Shown here piece by piece: positions 16,964 through 26,130 of a stretch of 64,000 nt of DNA (positions are counted from its first letter, which is position 1; every line of letters begins with the position of its first letter). This DNA comes from Saprospiraceae bacterium (GTDB lineage Bacteria > Bacteroidota > Bacteroidia > Chitinophagales > Saprospiraceae): positions 682,001-746,000 of the forward strand of contig JADKCC010000002.1 in the NCBI GenBank assembly GCA_016714785.1, written 5' to 3'. The notes under the pieces are model-generated. The model was not told the origin of the DNA and made no database searches. It saw nothing but the letters and a program-made list of their open reading frames with translations. A program made the translations under genes and the position numbers.

Positions 16964-19876
16964 CTACAACGCTCTGATTTTAAGATTTCTAAACCATACT
17001 TTATCCCCATGATCCTGAAGCGATAGATGCCCTTTATCAGAAAGACCAAAATCAGGCATATCCTTAAACTTACTATTGGCTACCATTTTTTTCCAATTGT
17101 CATCATGCATGGTAAAATTCACTACATTGATACCGTTGAGCCAAAATTCGACTTTTCCTTTATTGCTTTTTATTCGGGCTTGATTCCATTCGCCTGCTGG
17201 TTTTACCACCAATAATTTACACTCGATCATATCATATAAGTCGCCAGCTCTATGTGTCACATATTTTGCATCGGGATGGCATGAATTGTCCAATACTTGC
17301 ATTTCTGGACCAGTCTGCCAAACATAATCATATTTATCACTTTCCACAACATTAAACATTACACCGCTATTGCCGCAGTTACCTATTTTCCAATCATAAA
17401 CGAATTCGAAATTTTGATATGCTTTATCTGTAATAATGTCTCCGCCATCTGCCGCCTGCCAGTGTCCATCTTTACTTGGTTTAGCATCGAGATGGAGGGC
17501 ACCTTCATTGATTATCCAGCTTTTGCCAATGGTTTTTTTGCGAAAATTTCTCCAACCATTCATCGATTTACCATCGAATAAAAGCTTCCAACCTGCTTTT
17601 ATTTCTGCTTCATTGAGTGTATTATTGGCAAATGTGTAAGGTGTTTTAGTCACTGTTCCTATTTCAGAAGGGACTTCATTCATCGTGTACCAAGTCTCTG
17701 TGCTCCAGATTGATCTACCCGCTTCACTGATAAAATGTTTTTTGAGACGTATGTAGATCATGTGGTTAGTCTTTTGGCCATCAAATTCCAAAAACACTTT
17801 TTTTCGATCACTTGATACTGTAACTGATTTGACTTTCATCTTCTTTTCATCCAACTTTGGACCTCCATACTCGATGGTTGGTTTGTAATACCATTGTTTT
17901 ACCTCATAATCTTCGGTATTCCAACCATCACCTTCAGTCAATGGTTCCGTAAACTCAATTTCCATACCATTGGATTTGGCTCTCACTGCCAACATCTCAA
18001 AGGTAGGTTTGCCATTAAATACCAATCTTTGAAGTCCATAGTGTAACTTGCCTGCTTGTCCCCAATTACCTGGATTGCCTATGCCACCAACATAGAGATC
18101 ATTATTTGGTCCCCAAGCTATACGATTTACGCCAGCTTCTAGACCTTGTATAAATCTAAAAACACTACCTTGCAATTGACCATTTACTTCTTCTACAAAT
18201 ACTCGTTTTATACCGCCATGGGTCACTTCACCATGGATCATTTGACCTTTATAAATACCATGATCAATCGCCAATGGTGTGCTTGGAGAGTTTCCAATTT
18301 CATCTTGTGGCAACCAAACAACTGGTAAATTTTCTTTTTTATCTTTAGTACCTTCAGGATCGACAGACCTTGAGCCAAACCACGCACCATCTTTGACATG
18401 TACGATCTTTGATGAAGGTAACCAATCTCCTTGATTGTCTGCTACAAAAAGATCACCATTGTATCCTATACCTATACCATTGGGTGTGCGAAGTCCAGAT
18501 GCGATGAATGACATTGCCCCTGTATTTTTATTTACTTTGACTACTTTACCGCGATCAGCAATTTGTGGTTGAGTACTTGCTCCTCCAGGGTTAATGGCTG
18601 TTGCCAAAGTTGCATAAAAGTGCCCATCTTTGTAAGCTAATCCAAATCCAAATTCATGAAAATTGGCAGAAACTTTCCAATCATCACAAAGTGTTTGATA
18701 TTCGTCTATAATGTCATCACCATTTGTATCTATCAATCTTGTTATTTCATGTTTTTGCATAACATAGATAGTATCATTGACTACTTTAACACCCAATGGT
18801 TCTGCCAATCCAAAAGCAATTCTTTTAACTTTCATTTTGGTAGTATCTCCGCTTTGTACATTGTCCACTACATAAACTGAACCTGCAGCGTCCCATGTGC
18901 TTACGATCATCCGTCCGTCAGCTTTGAAATCAATGCCACCTACTTTGGGTTTGAAACTATCAGGTCTTGCCTGAAACAAATCAAAAGATGGATGCACATC
19001 TTGTAAAGGAAACTGATCTCCCGGTATTTTTGAAACATTGGCCATTGGTAATTTTAGTGACCGTAATAATTGATCATTATCATTTTTATGGAAAATACTA
19101 AATGATGGAATTACTTCAAAATCGCTATCTCCTGGCTTTTTCCAATTATATGATAAAAAGCTGCCTCCACCACCTTGAAAATATTCCAATCTAAATTTGT
19201 AATAACCCTTGGACATAGCAATGCTTACTTCACCATATTCAGCACCATGTGGGCCATCGTTGTCAATGACTTCTTTGTCTTCTATGTAAAGCTTGGAACC
19301 ATCATCACTCCATATATGAAAAGTATAAGTCCCTGTGGTATCAATCTTAACATATCCTGTGGCAACGATAGCAAAATTACCTTCCAACTCCTTAAAATCT
19401 CCACCAGAAATATTGTCAAAATTTGGAAGAATTCCAGCTTGCTTAGGTTTATGAGTACCTGAAAATGTTGGTATTTTTTGCGTATTCGGTGCAATGTCGT
19501 ACACCTTGACTACACTGCCAGGCAATAATTCTTCTTCCTTAATATTTTTATCAGGAGCAAGGGTGACTAAAGATGTACCTTTTCCACTTTCTGGCTCAAC
19601 ATTCGCATCATCGTCCAATGACAATATATATGCCACCATTTTATTGATGTCTTCTTCTGCAAGATCAGGGTGCGGAGTCATCATTTGTTCTCCCCATATT
19701 CCCGATCCTCCATTTTTAACCTTAGTCGATAACAACTTATTGTTTTCTGGCGTATTCTTATATTTTTGGGCTATCGCAGTATATGAAGGACCTATGGTTT
19801 GGAGATTTTTATTGTGACATGTTTTGCAATCACTTTTTGCGATTAATTGCAAGCCTTCAGGTAAACCACCTTCTGT
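16964..19876 (-). CDS. c-type cytochrome / PA14-like / beta-propeller / DUF1080 protein, downstream segment
   Basis: About 970 residues. Domains in order: a class I cytochrome c (haem motif CKTCH near the start, methionine ligand region MMTPHPDL); a PA14/GLEYA-like carbohydrate-binding domain (DTTGTYTFHIWSDDGSKLYI); a sorbosone-dehydrogenase/NHL-like beta-propeller (LRTPNGIGIGYNGDLFVADNQG); a linker; and a C-terminal 3-keto-disaccharide hydrolase (DUF1080) domain (WKLLFDGKSMNGWR...GDIITDKAYQNFEFVYDWK). Such proteins act on sugars in the periplasm or at the surface. The ATG at 19852 is not the real start: homologous sequence (TEGGLPEGLQLIAKSDCKTC) begins at 19876, right at the A8 run that ends the upstream lipoprotein frame. 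The two are almost certainly one protein of about 1,230 residues. Confidence 0.85.
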   Translation of the reverse strand, partial: TEGGLPEGLQLIAKSDCKTCHNKNLQTIGPSYTAIAQKYKNTPENNKLLSTKVKNGGSGIWGEQMMTPHPDLAEEDINKMVAYILSLDDDANVEPESGKGTSLVTLAPDKNIKEEELLPGSVVKVYDIAPNTQKIPTFSGTHKPKQAGILPNFDNISGGDFKELEGNFAIVATGYVKIDTTGTYTFHIWSDDGSKLYIEDKEVIDNDGPHGAEYGEVSIAMSKGYYKFRLEYFQGGGGSFLSYNWKKPGDSDFEVIPSFSIFHKNDNDQLLRSLKLPMANVSKIPGDQFPLQDVHPSFDLFQARPDSFKPKVGGIDFKADGRMIVSTWDAAGSVYVVDNVQSGDTTKMKVKRIAFGLAEPLGVKVVNDTIYVMQKHEITRLIDTNGDDIIDEYQTLCDDWKVSANFHEFGFGLAYKDGHFYATLATAINPGGASTQPQIADRGKVVKVNKNTGAMSFIASGLRTPNGIGIGYNGDLFVADNQGDWLPSSKIVHVKDGAWFGSRSVDPEGTKDKKENLPVVWLPQDEIGNSPSTPLAIDHGIYKGQMIHGEVTHGGIKRVFVEEVNGQLQGSVFRFIQGLEAGVNRIAWGPNNDLYVGGIGNPGNWGQAGKLHYGLQRLVFNGKPTFEMLAVRAKSNGMEIEFTEPLTEGDGWNTEDYEVKQWYYKPTIEYGGPKLDEKKMKVKSVTVSSDRKKVFLEFDGQKTNHMIYIRLKKHFISEAGRSIWSTETWYTMNEVPSEIGTVTKTPYTFANNTLNEAEIKAGWKLLFDGKSMNGWRNFRKKTIGKSWIINEGALHLDAKPSKDGHWQAADGGDIITDKAYQNFEFVYDWKIGNCGNSGVMFNVVESDKYDYVWQTGPEMQVLDNSCHPDAKYVTHRAGDLYDMIECKLLVVKPAGEWNQARIKSNKGKVEFWLNGINVVNFTMHDDNWKKMVANSKFKDMPDFGLSDKGHLSLQDHGDKVWFRNLKIRAL

Positions 19877-20649
19877 TTTTTTTCTTCTTCTTCTTCTTCA
19901 CCACCCGCAACATTTTTATTAGCAATCGTTGGTGATGATAGGAATGTTGTATTAAATTTTGTGGTAGCATTACTGTTCAGAATCAATGAACCGTCCAAAT
20001 TTATAGTGTTCACTTCATCATATTTTACATCTCCTTTTTTTATATTGGTCAATTTGCCATCCGTATCGATATTGCTTTCTACTACAATGGAACTTGCATT
20101 GAACATTAAGCCGATGTTTACACCATTAGGTACATTTTCAGTAGTAAAATTTCTTTGGAAAATAGGTTGACCTGAATCAGATTTTGCGGCTTCCACTTCT
20201 TCAAATATCGCAATAGGTTTTGCCCATTTTTCATTATTAATTTGATACATTAACTGCGCTTTCCCATTTACAAATCGATGCCCTTTATAGTCATATTTGG
20301 TAGCAATGGTATCCTTCCCACTCAATGCAAACCAAGGATTTTTGTATTTGTTTTCTACATAACTATTGCCTATACTGATCGGCTGAGGACCATGTGCTGT
20401 GGTATATACCGCACCATCAAAATACACACTTCCTTTCCAAGCTTTGTACAATGCACCAGTCTCTGCATGATAAGACGCCCACAAATCATCAGAAAGCGCA
20501 AGGGTAATCATCCTAGGATTCAGATCCAATACAGAGCGAAACACCCAATGGTCAATCGGCCTGTCAATATTTTTGACTGTTTCTTTTTTGGAACAACTAA
20601 AGAGTATAATCGCTAATAAGCTGATTACAAGATACTTAATGTAACTCAT
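19873..20649 (-). CDS. Lipoprotein N-terminal segment of the cytochrome/DUF1080 protein
   Basis: A lipoprotein signal peptide (LISLLAIILFSC, lipobox Cys at about residue 19) starts this segment, which carries a region about 235 residues long with WASYHAETGALYKAWKGSVYFDG, typical of the N-terminus of membrane-anchored cytochrome/DUF1080 proteins. It runs into six GAA codons and an A8 stretch (19876-19883). The zero frame reads GAA AAA AAA CAG and then ends at a TAA at 19843. The -1 frame continues straight into the cytochrome domain. The heptamer A AAA AAA is the canonical -1 slippery site. Whether it is programmed, phase-variable or an assembly undercall (A9) cannot be told from one sequence. 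Confidence 0.8.
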
Positions 20650-20794
20650 GACAATGTGGCGTTGATTGATTTTAATTAAAGCATTAAAGTTAAAATAGAT
20701 TTTGGAAAAGACTGCATATCATTGAAATATTATTATAACGGACATAAATTTTTGTAATCTTATCCCTATTGAAACTAAAACGGCATAAGTCTGT

Positions 20795-20802
20795 TATCTT
20801 TG
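20795..20802 (+). promoter_or_regulatory. TAnnTTTG promoter element
   Basis: TATCTTTG lies 28 bp before the TTG start of the secreted nuclease gene. It lies in the divergent region next to the cytochrome/DUF1080 gene. Confidence 0.55.
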
Positions 20803-20830
20803 TGTCTTTTTACCGAATAAATTAGGTCAA

Positions 20831-21070
20831 TTGCGGAATTATATAATTTTATTTTTTTCATTATTTATCAATTTTATACATGCTCAAAGTATTGTATTGG
20901 ACGAAGTATATGATGATTGGACCAATAATGTAACAACATATTTAGACAAAAAAGGCGATGGTAATACTAGTGGTATAGACTTAACAGGTGTGAAATTGGG
21001 CAATGATGATCGGTTTTTATTTGTATTTTTCGATATAAGTAAAGGAAATCAATATCCAAGAAGGAAATAA
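20831..21070 (+). CDS. Secreted endonuclease/exonuclease/phosphatase protein, N-terminal segment (frameshifted)
   Basis: From a TTG start: signal peptide (IILFFSLFINFIHAQ) and the beginning of a beta-sandwich domain. The frame shifts after FVFFDISK (about 21038-21045) and then meets TAA at 21068. Frame 3 continues with KEINIQEGNNVNIYIDIDN. Deleting one base in the AAAGG at about 21041-21045 joins it to the following segment. It is one gene with 21042-22514. Confidence 0.7.
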   Translation: MRNYIILFFSLFINFIHAQSIVLDEVYDDWTNNVTTYLDKKGDGNTSGIDLTGVKLGNDDRFLFVFFDISKGNQYPRRK

Positions 21071-22514
21071 CGTAAATATTTACATAGATATAGATAATAG
21101 TCTTTCCACAGGATTGAATAAAAATGGTATTGGAGCAGATATAGTTTATAACTTTGGAATTAGGAAAGGACAAGTATATCGAAACAACAATGTTTTTGAT
21201 GTCTTTCACGATGATATTGGACTCATTACGTCACCGACTGTGACGAGTGACAGATTTGAAATGAGCATTTCTCGAAATATTAGTTTGGGATCAATTCAAA
21301 TCACTATGGGTAGCAAAATAAAAGTTAGCTTATCTGAGGAAAATCCAAATGGTGACAAGGCTCCAGATTACAATGGTGGATATGAATATATCATGGACAA
21401 TAGTAAAGTATTTTTACCATTTCCCTTTGCTATCAAAAAGCCAAATCCAAAGGAAATCAGAATTGTGTCTTACAACGTATTGAAAGACAATCTATTTTCT
21501 GCATCCTTGAGACAAAATTACAGAAGGATATTTCAGGCTGTAGAACCAGATATCATTGGGTTTTGTGAAATTTATGATAATGATGGCGAACAAACCGCTG
21601 CATTGATAGAGACATTTTTGCCATCGTCAGGCAATCAAAAATGGTATCATGCGAGTGTAAATCCAGATATCAGAGTAGTCAGTAGATATCCTATTGTCAA
21701 CTCAAGAAGCATCGATGGTAATGGCGCTTTTCATATCAATTTGGGAGATAGGCAATTATTGTATATCGTGGCACACCTGCCATGTTGCAGCAATGATAAT
21801 GATCGGCAAGCAGAAGTAGATAAAATTATGGCTTTCATACGAGGTGTAAAATTTGGAATATCGCCTTTTAATATTCCTATAAACAGTCCAATAATCATAG
21901 TAGGTGATATGAATTTAGTGGGTAAGAAACAACAATTAACCACATTTTTGACTGGTGAAATAGCCAATAACTCTTCATTTGGTCCAGATTTCAGACCTGA
22001 TTGGGATAACACAGACTTGGAAGATGCCAAACCCTATACAACCAATCTCCCTTTTACCTTTACGTGGTATAATGATTTCGGTTCATATTCAGCAGGAAGG
22101 TTGGATTATGTAATTTATACTGGCTCACAGATGAAATTGAACAATAGTTACGCATTATGGTCACCTGCTCTTTCTACTGTTGAATTAAGTAATTTGGGAC
22201 TGCAGCGAGATGATGTACCAAGGGCTTCTGACCATTTGCCGATAATTGCTGACTTTGACATGTCAGGTGTAACATCAAGCTCTTATGAACGAGAAGAATT
22301 GCCATTTTCTTTTTCTCAAAAAAATGGTCAATTGATATTCGATTCAAAATCAAATGGCCAAATCTTGATTTCTGATATAACGGGTAGGAAAATATATGAA
22401 ATGAATAAAACGGAATCTGGAGAGATATTCCTAGATGCACCACATCTTTCTGGACTATTTATCTTCAGTTTTACTACGAAAAATGGTATATTTAGTACGA
22501 AGTTTTATCGATAG
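21042..22514 (+). CDS. Secreted endonuclease/exonuclease/phosphatase family protein with T9SS sorting domain
   Basis: The main part of the gene. The EEP fold is shown by RIVSYNVLKDN, EPDIIGFCEIYDN, IIIVGDMNLVG, RLDYVIYTG and ASDHLPIIADF. The last motif contains the catalytic SDH. These enzymes cut phosphodiester bonds using a divalent metal, with an Asp/His/Asn catalytic core. The final roughly 70 residues (LPFSFSQKNGQLIFDSKSNG, then ISDITGRKIYEM) form a type A T9SS sorting domain, so the enzyme is exported to the surface or medium, probably for nucleic acid or phosphate scavenging (inference). It converges closely (7 bp) with the pseudouridine synthase gene. Confidence 0.85.
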   Translation, partial: KEINIQEGNNVNIYIDIDNSLSTGLNKNGIGADIVYNFGIRKGQVYRNNNVFDVFHDDIGLITSPTVTSDRFEMSISRNISLGSIQITMGSKIKVSLSEENPNGDKAPDYNGGYEYIMDNSKVFLPFPFAIKKPNPKEIRIVSYNVLKDNLFSASLRQNYRRIFQAVEPDIIGFCEIYDNDGEQTAALIETFLPSSGNQKWYHASVNPDIRVVSRYPIVNSRSIDGNGAFHINLGDRQLLYIVAHLPCCSNDNDRQAEVDKIMAFIRGVKFGISPFNIPINSPIIIVGDMNLVGKKQQLTTFLTGEIANNSSFGPDFRPDWDNTDLEDAKPYTTNLPFTFTWYNDFGSYSAGRLDYVIYTGSQMKLNNSYALWSPALSTVELSNLGLQRDDVPRASDHLPIIADFDMSGVTSSSYEREELPFSFSQKNGQLIFDSKSNGQILISDITGRKIYEMNKTESGEIFLDAPHLSGLFIFSFTTKNGIFSTKFYR

Positions 22515-22521
22515 GATTTTT

Positions 22522-24216
22522 TCAAAAATCAGCTTTTATCTCTATACAAAGGGTCACTCTACTCACAGGATGTACAAATTCTAACATCTCTGCGTGTAGA
22601 TATAATCTTTCATCTCTTTTGCCATAGAGATCATCACCTTTGATGGGTATGTTAAGCCCGTTAGGATGCGAAGCATGCACACGCAACTGATGAGTTCGAC
22701 CAGAAACAGGATAAAAATAGATTCTTGTTTCTTTTTCATTTGTACTTACGATTTCCCAATGTGTTTGGGCTGGTTTCCCATGTTCATAACATACCAATTG
22801 TCTAGGGCGATCGTCTAAATCTACGCGTAAAGGGAGTGATATTTCTCCAACATTATTTCCTTTCCATATACCATCCAATATCGCCACATATCTTTTTTTA
22901 ATCCTTCTTTTGATAAATTGACTTTGAAGGTGCTGATGTATATGCTTTGATTTTGCTATCAAAAGCAAACCAGATGTGGACATATCCAGTCGATGTACGA
23001 TCAGCGGTCCATTGGCTTCAGGGTATAAGTTTTTCATTCTTGTAAATACAGAATCAACAATTTTTTTACCTGGAACAGAAAGGAATTCTGCCGGTTTGTT
23101 TACCACCAATAGATATTCATCTTCAAATACAATGGGTAGGTCTTTGCCCAAAGCTGGATTGGTAAGCATCGGATTTTCATCCATATCTATACCTTCGAGC
23201 ATGTGTCCCAAGATTGGCTTACATTTACCATTGCATGCAGGATAAAAATGGCCATGTTTCCTAATCTCAGAAGTTGGTGATTTTCCCCACCAAAACTCTG
23301 CCATGGTGATAGGTTGGAATCCATGTTCAAATGCAAAATGTAAAAGTTTGGGAGCCGCACATTCGCCCGCCCCTGAAGGAGGTGTTTGCTCATCTGTGAT
23401 TTCAAATATATCCATCAAACTCTTGGTTACCCCATACTGATTTAAGAAGGTATATTGCTGAAAAAGTTGATGTTGTAAGGTTGATGATTTGGTTCTTCTC
23501 GCTATTTTAAGTTCATCTATTTTTTCTTTATAACCATTGACCACATCTTCAAGATCTTGTAATCTTTGTTTCCAATATTTATTTAATTCTTTTAGTTTGT
23601 AATGCCAAACGATACTTTCTTGGTCAAGAGACTCGTTTAGTGCTTCCGTTTCTGCTGGTTCCAATTGTGGTGAGGCCGCAGCTCGTTTTGCTTTTCGTTC
23701 TATTTTTGCTTCTTTAATATCAGACTTTAGTTGGGCAAGTGCAATCTTTGCTTCTGTTTTTTTTTGCTCCCAAAGGCGAATTGCGGAGATATAATCATCA
23801 CTATTTTCCAATGCTTCTATTTGCCTATTGATGATATTGGTTTCTGCTTCCCCTTTTTTATAAAAACCTTCTTCGTCAAGAGTATCAAATACTGGTGGCA
23901 CAAATCCAGGATAATGGTTATTATTGCCTAATTTTCCAGAAAATGCCGATAAATACCCCAATCTTCCATCTCTATCCTTAACTACTAAAACACCAAACAT
24001 CTTCCCAATACCAGGCGTGTCATCAGATCCGAAACTGTGCGTAGTTTGTAGGTTTTGTACGATATATTCTTGTAACTCTTTAGTAGCTTTGATGGCCAAA
24101 GTATGTGGGTCGTAGCAAAATGGATAGTTAAATTTTGTAGGAATATCTAACGCTTCATCATCCAAATTTAAAGGTGTAAAATATTCTTTGTTTAAGGTTC
24201 CTAAAAGTGATTGCAT
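22522..24216 (-). CDS. RluA family pseudouridine synthase, long form
   Basis: 564 residues. The C-terminal roughly 220 residues are a pseudouridine synthase domain: RLDMSTSGLLLIAK carries the catalytic Asp; VNKPAEFLSVPGK precedes it and GRTHQLRVHASHP follows. The N-terminal roughly 340 residues contain a region with CYDPH, HSFG and GYLSAFSGKL motifs and a long charged helix (about 140-270), typical of the long RluA-like form found in Bacteroidota and some Proteobacteria. It modifies uridine in rRNA or tRNA; the target position cannot be told from sequence. The ATG at 24216 lies only 5 nt after the -7 promoter element, so the mRNA is probably leaderless. Confidence 0.9.
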   Translation of the reverse strand: MQSLLGTLNKEYFTPLNLDDEALDIPTKFNYPFCYDPHTLAIKATKELQEYIVQNLQTTHSFGSDDTPGIGKMFGVLVVKDRDGRLGYLSAFSGKLGNNNHYPGFVPPVFDTLDEEGFYKKGEAETNIINRQIEALENSDDYISAIRLWEQKKTEAKIALAQLKSDIKEAKIERKAKRAAASPQLEPAETEALNESLDQESIVWHYKLKELNKYWKQRLQDLEDVVNGYKEKIDELKIARRTKSSTLQHQLFQQYTFLNQYGVTKSLMDIFEITDEQTPPSGAGECAAPKLLHFAFEHGFQPITMAEFWWGKSPTSEIRKHGHFYPACNGKCKPILGHMLEGIDMDENPMLTNPALGKDLPIVFEDEYLLVVNKPAEFLSVPGKKIVDSVFTRMKNLYPEANGPLIVHRLDMSTSGLLLIAKSKHIHQHLQSQFIKRRIKKRYVAILDGIWKGNNVGEISLPLRVDLDDRPRQLVCYEHGKPAQTHWEIVSTNEKETRIYFYPVSGRTHQLRVHASHPNGLNIPIKGDDLYGKRDERLYLHAEMLEFVHPVSRVTLCIEIKADF

Positions 24217-24220
24217 AGTG

Positions 24221-24228
24221 CAAAGGTA
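24221..24228 (-). promoter_or_regulatory. TAnnTTTG promoter element of the pseudouridine synthase
   Basis: On the minus strand TACCTTTG is followed by CACTATG; the start codon begins 5 nt after the element. With the usual Bacteroidota geometry the transcript would start at or within a few bases of the ATG. Confidence 0.65.
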
Positions 24229-24292
24229 GTGATACTATAGACTTATTAGTGTAGCTAATGTGTTTTTTAAATACTTATTTGAAAATTTGGAT

Positions 24293-24300
24293 TACCTTTG
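24293..24300 (+). promoter_or_regulatory. TAnnTTTG promoter element
   Basis: TACCTTTG lies 26 bp before the ATG of the lipoprotein gene at 24326. A TTTG at 24278-24281 is too close to be a good -33 element. Confidence 0.55.
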
Positions 24301-24325
24301 ACTTATATAAGTTCATTTTTATATT

Positions 24326-25243
24326 ATGCAATTAGTACATTTCTTTATACAAATATTCTTGTTCTTCTTTTTTACTTCCTGTACAAAAAATGTGCAAGAC
24401 AATACCATGATTCCTGAAATTATTATCAAAGATACAGTGGTTTTTAGTGAAAGGATAGCCTTAGGTACACTTGAAAAGGGTAGTATAGATGAAGCTTCAG
24501 GAATGGCGATGTCCATGGTAAACGGACCCACTTTTTGGACCCATAATGACTCAGGCGACAAAGCACGAATATTTTTAGTAGATACATTAGCTCAATATCA
24601 AATGACAATAAACATCAGCAATGCTTCTAATCGCGATTGGGAAGATATCGCTGTAGCTAGAGATTTAAAAGATGGTCAAAGTAAAATATACATTGCGGAT
24701 ATTGGTGATAATGATACGAAATATGAATATTATACCATTTATATCTTGCCAGAACCTATTGTTACAGAAAATGTGGATGTTACCATAGATTACCAGCAAA
24801 AAATAGTATTTAAATATCAAGATGGCTCACGTGATGCTGAGACACTTATGGTAGATCCATTGTCTGGAAATATTTATATTGTTTCAAAACGAGAAGCCAA
24901 TGTTCAGCTATATCAAATCACTTATCCTTACAGTACGACTGATACGGTAATCGCCAAAAAAATGATAACCTTACCATTTACACAGATCGTTGCTGGAGAT
25001 ATCTCAGCAGATGGCAAAAACATCTTGCTCAAAAACTATCAAAAAGTGTGGTATTGGTCTCGTAAGGATGGTACTTCAATAGTTGATGCTCTGAGTAAAA
25101 ACCCTTATGAGACACCTTATATCCAAGAGCCACAAGGCGAATCTATTTGTTGGTCTCCTGATTCAAAAGCTTTTTACACCATAAGTGAGGAATCGCCAAT
25201 TAAGATCAAACCCATTTTATATAAGTATATTAAATTGAAATAA
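24326..25243 (+). CDS. Beta-propeller-like lipoprotein
   Basis: 305 residues. The signal peptide is very Phe-rich (LVHFFIQIFLFFFFTSC) with the lipobox Cys at about residue 19. The mature part has repeated beta-blade-like segments: SIDEASGMAMS, TFWTHNDSGDKARIFLVD, RDWEDIAVARDLKDGQSKIYIADIGDND, DAETLMVDPLSGNIYIVSKRE and EPQGESICWSPDSKAFYTISEE. The WEDIA...YIADIGDN block recurs in a family of uncharacterised extracellular propellers. Probably anchored in a membrane; no enzymatic residues are evident. It stands alone between a divergent pseudouridine synthase gene and an ORF6N remnant. Confidence 0.75.
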   Translation: MQLVHFFIQIFLFFFFTSCTKNVQDNTMIPEIIIKDTVVFSERIALGTLEKGSIDEASGMAMSMVNGPTFWTHNDSGDKARIFLVDTLAQYQMTINISNASNRDWEDIAVARDLKDGQSKIYIADIGDNDTKYEYYTIYILPEPIVTENVDVTIDYQQKIVFKYQDGSRDAETLMVDPLSGNIYIVSKREANVQLYQITYPYSTTDTVIAKKMITLPFTQIVAGDISADGKNILLKNYQKVWYWSRKDGTSIVDALSKNPYETPYIQEPQGESICWSPDSKAFYTISEESPIKIKPILYKYIKLK

Positions 25244-25333
25244 TTAAGTTTGGCATGTGATGAGATGCAAACAAACAGCTGAAAAGCTCTTAACGTTGTT
25301 TTTACATACTAACTTTTTACATATTAATAACCC

Positions 25334-25513
25334 ATGAAACAGCCAGTAAGAATAAATAATAATTTGTTAGCTGAAGATTTTATGTTTGAAATGAATAAAC
25401 AAGAGTTTGAAGTCTGGAGTTTATAATTTATGACATCCAATGAATATAAACAAGGTTTGAGATATGCACCATTTTGTTTTACTGAACATAATGTATCGGT
25501 TATAAAAAAGTAA
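25334..25513 (+). pseudogene. ORF6N-domain (KilA-N-like) gene remnant
   Basis: The frame from ATG 25334 reads NNLLAEDFMFEMNKQEFEVW, then a stop (TAA 25424-25426), then FMTSNEYKQGLRYAPFCFTE and HNVSVIKK, ending at 25511-25513. This follows the core of ORF6N domains (FMFQLTKEEFE...QF.TSN...LPYAFTEHGV), which are found in phage and plasmid regulators such as antirepressors. Both ends of the domain are missing. It is a decayed relic of a prophage or mobile island in an otherwise empty 300-bp gap. Confidence 0.65.
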
Positions 25514-25545
25514 ATGATGAGTAAATTTAAATAAATAACACATCC

Positions 25546-26064
25546 ATGGGAGAAGTCCATTTCACAGCCATCCTTACACAATTTCCGAATTCACCACTTT
25601 GGGGATGGCATTTTTTGGTGCCTGAAGATATCGCCAGAACTTTTGTAAGTAGTAATGATCGTAGAGTCGTTTGTACCATCAATGACCTATTAACAATGCA
25701 CTCAGCATTGATGCCAAATAAAGATGTTTGGTTTATAACTATGAATCAAGGGAACGTTAAAAAACTCAATATCGGGTCAAATAGCGAGATACAAGTGGTG
25801 ATGTCAAAGGATACATCCGAATATGGTATGCCCATTGCTGACGAATTTAGAGAAGTCTTGGACCAAGAACCATTGGCTGATAAATATTTTCATGCGCTCA
25901 CACCAGGCAAGCAACGCACCTTACTTCATATCATCAATACAGTTAAAAATACGGAAAGCCGAATAAAAAAATCATTGGCAATCGCTGATCATATCGTGGC
26001 AAATAAGGGTACCATAAACTATAAAATGCTCAATGAAGCCTTTAAAGAGTATAATAAAATGTAA
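25546..26064 (+). CDS. DUF1905 / YdeI-OmpD-like domain protein
   Basis: 172 residues, cytoplasmic. The N-terminal part (VHFTAILTQFPNSPLWGWHFLVPEDIA) matches DUF1905, a small beta-barrel. The C-terminal half (ALTPGKQRTLLHIINTVKNTESRIKKSLAIADHI) matches the YdeI/OmpD-associated helical domain, whose signature is a PGKxRxxxxYI-like helix ending in a basic RIxK segment. Proteins with this pairing are widespread in Bacteroidota; a bacteriocin-protection role has been suggested for YdeI relatives, but the function here is unknown. Followed 66 bp later by the glutaminyl cyclase gene with its own promoter. Confidence 0.75.
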   Translation: MGEVHFTAILTQFPNSPLWGWHFLVPEDIARTFVSSNDRRVVCTINDLLTMHSALMPNKDVWFITMNQGNVKKLNIGSNSEIQVVMSKDTSEYGMPIADEFREVLDQEPLADKYFHALTPGKQRTLLHIINTVKNTESRIKKSLAIADHIVANKGTINYKMLNEAFKEYNKM

Positions 26065-26102
26065 ACGTTTATTGTTTTATTTAAGTCCTAATATAAATTC
26101 AA

Positions 26103-26110
26103 TAAATTTG
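26103..26110 (+). promoter_or_regulatory. TAnnTTTG promoter element
   Basis: TAAATTTG lies 20 bp before the ATG of the glutaminyl cyclase gene. Confidence 0.5.
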
Positions 26111-26130
26111 CCTTTCAAAATATAAGTACC

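Noticed and set aside
25324..25581. Minus-strand 85-codon open frame
   Set aside because: It lies antisense to the ORF6N remnant and the start of the DUF1905 gene and has no protein-like features.
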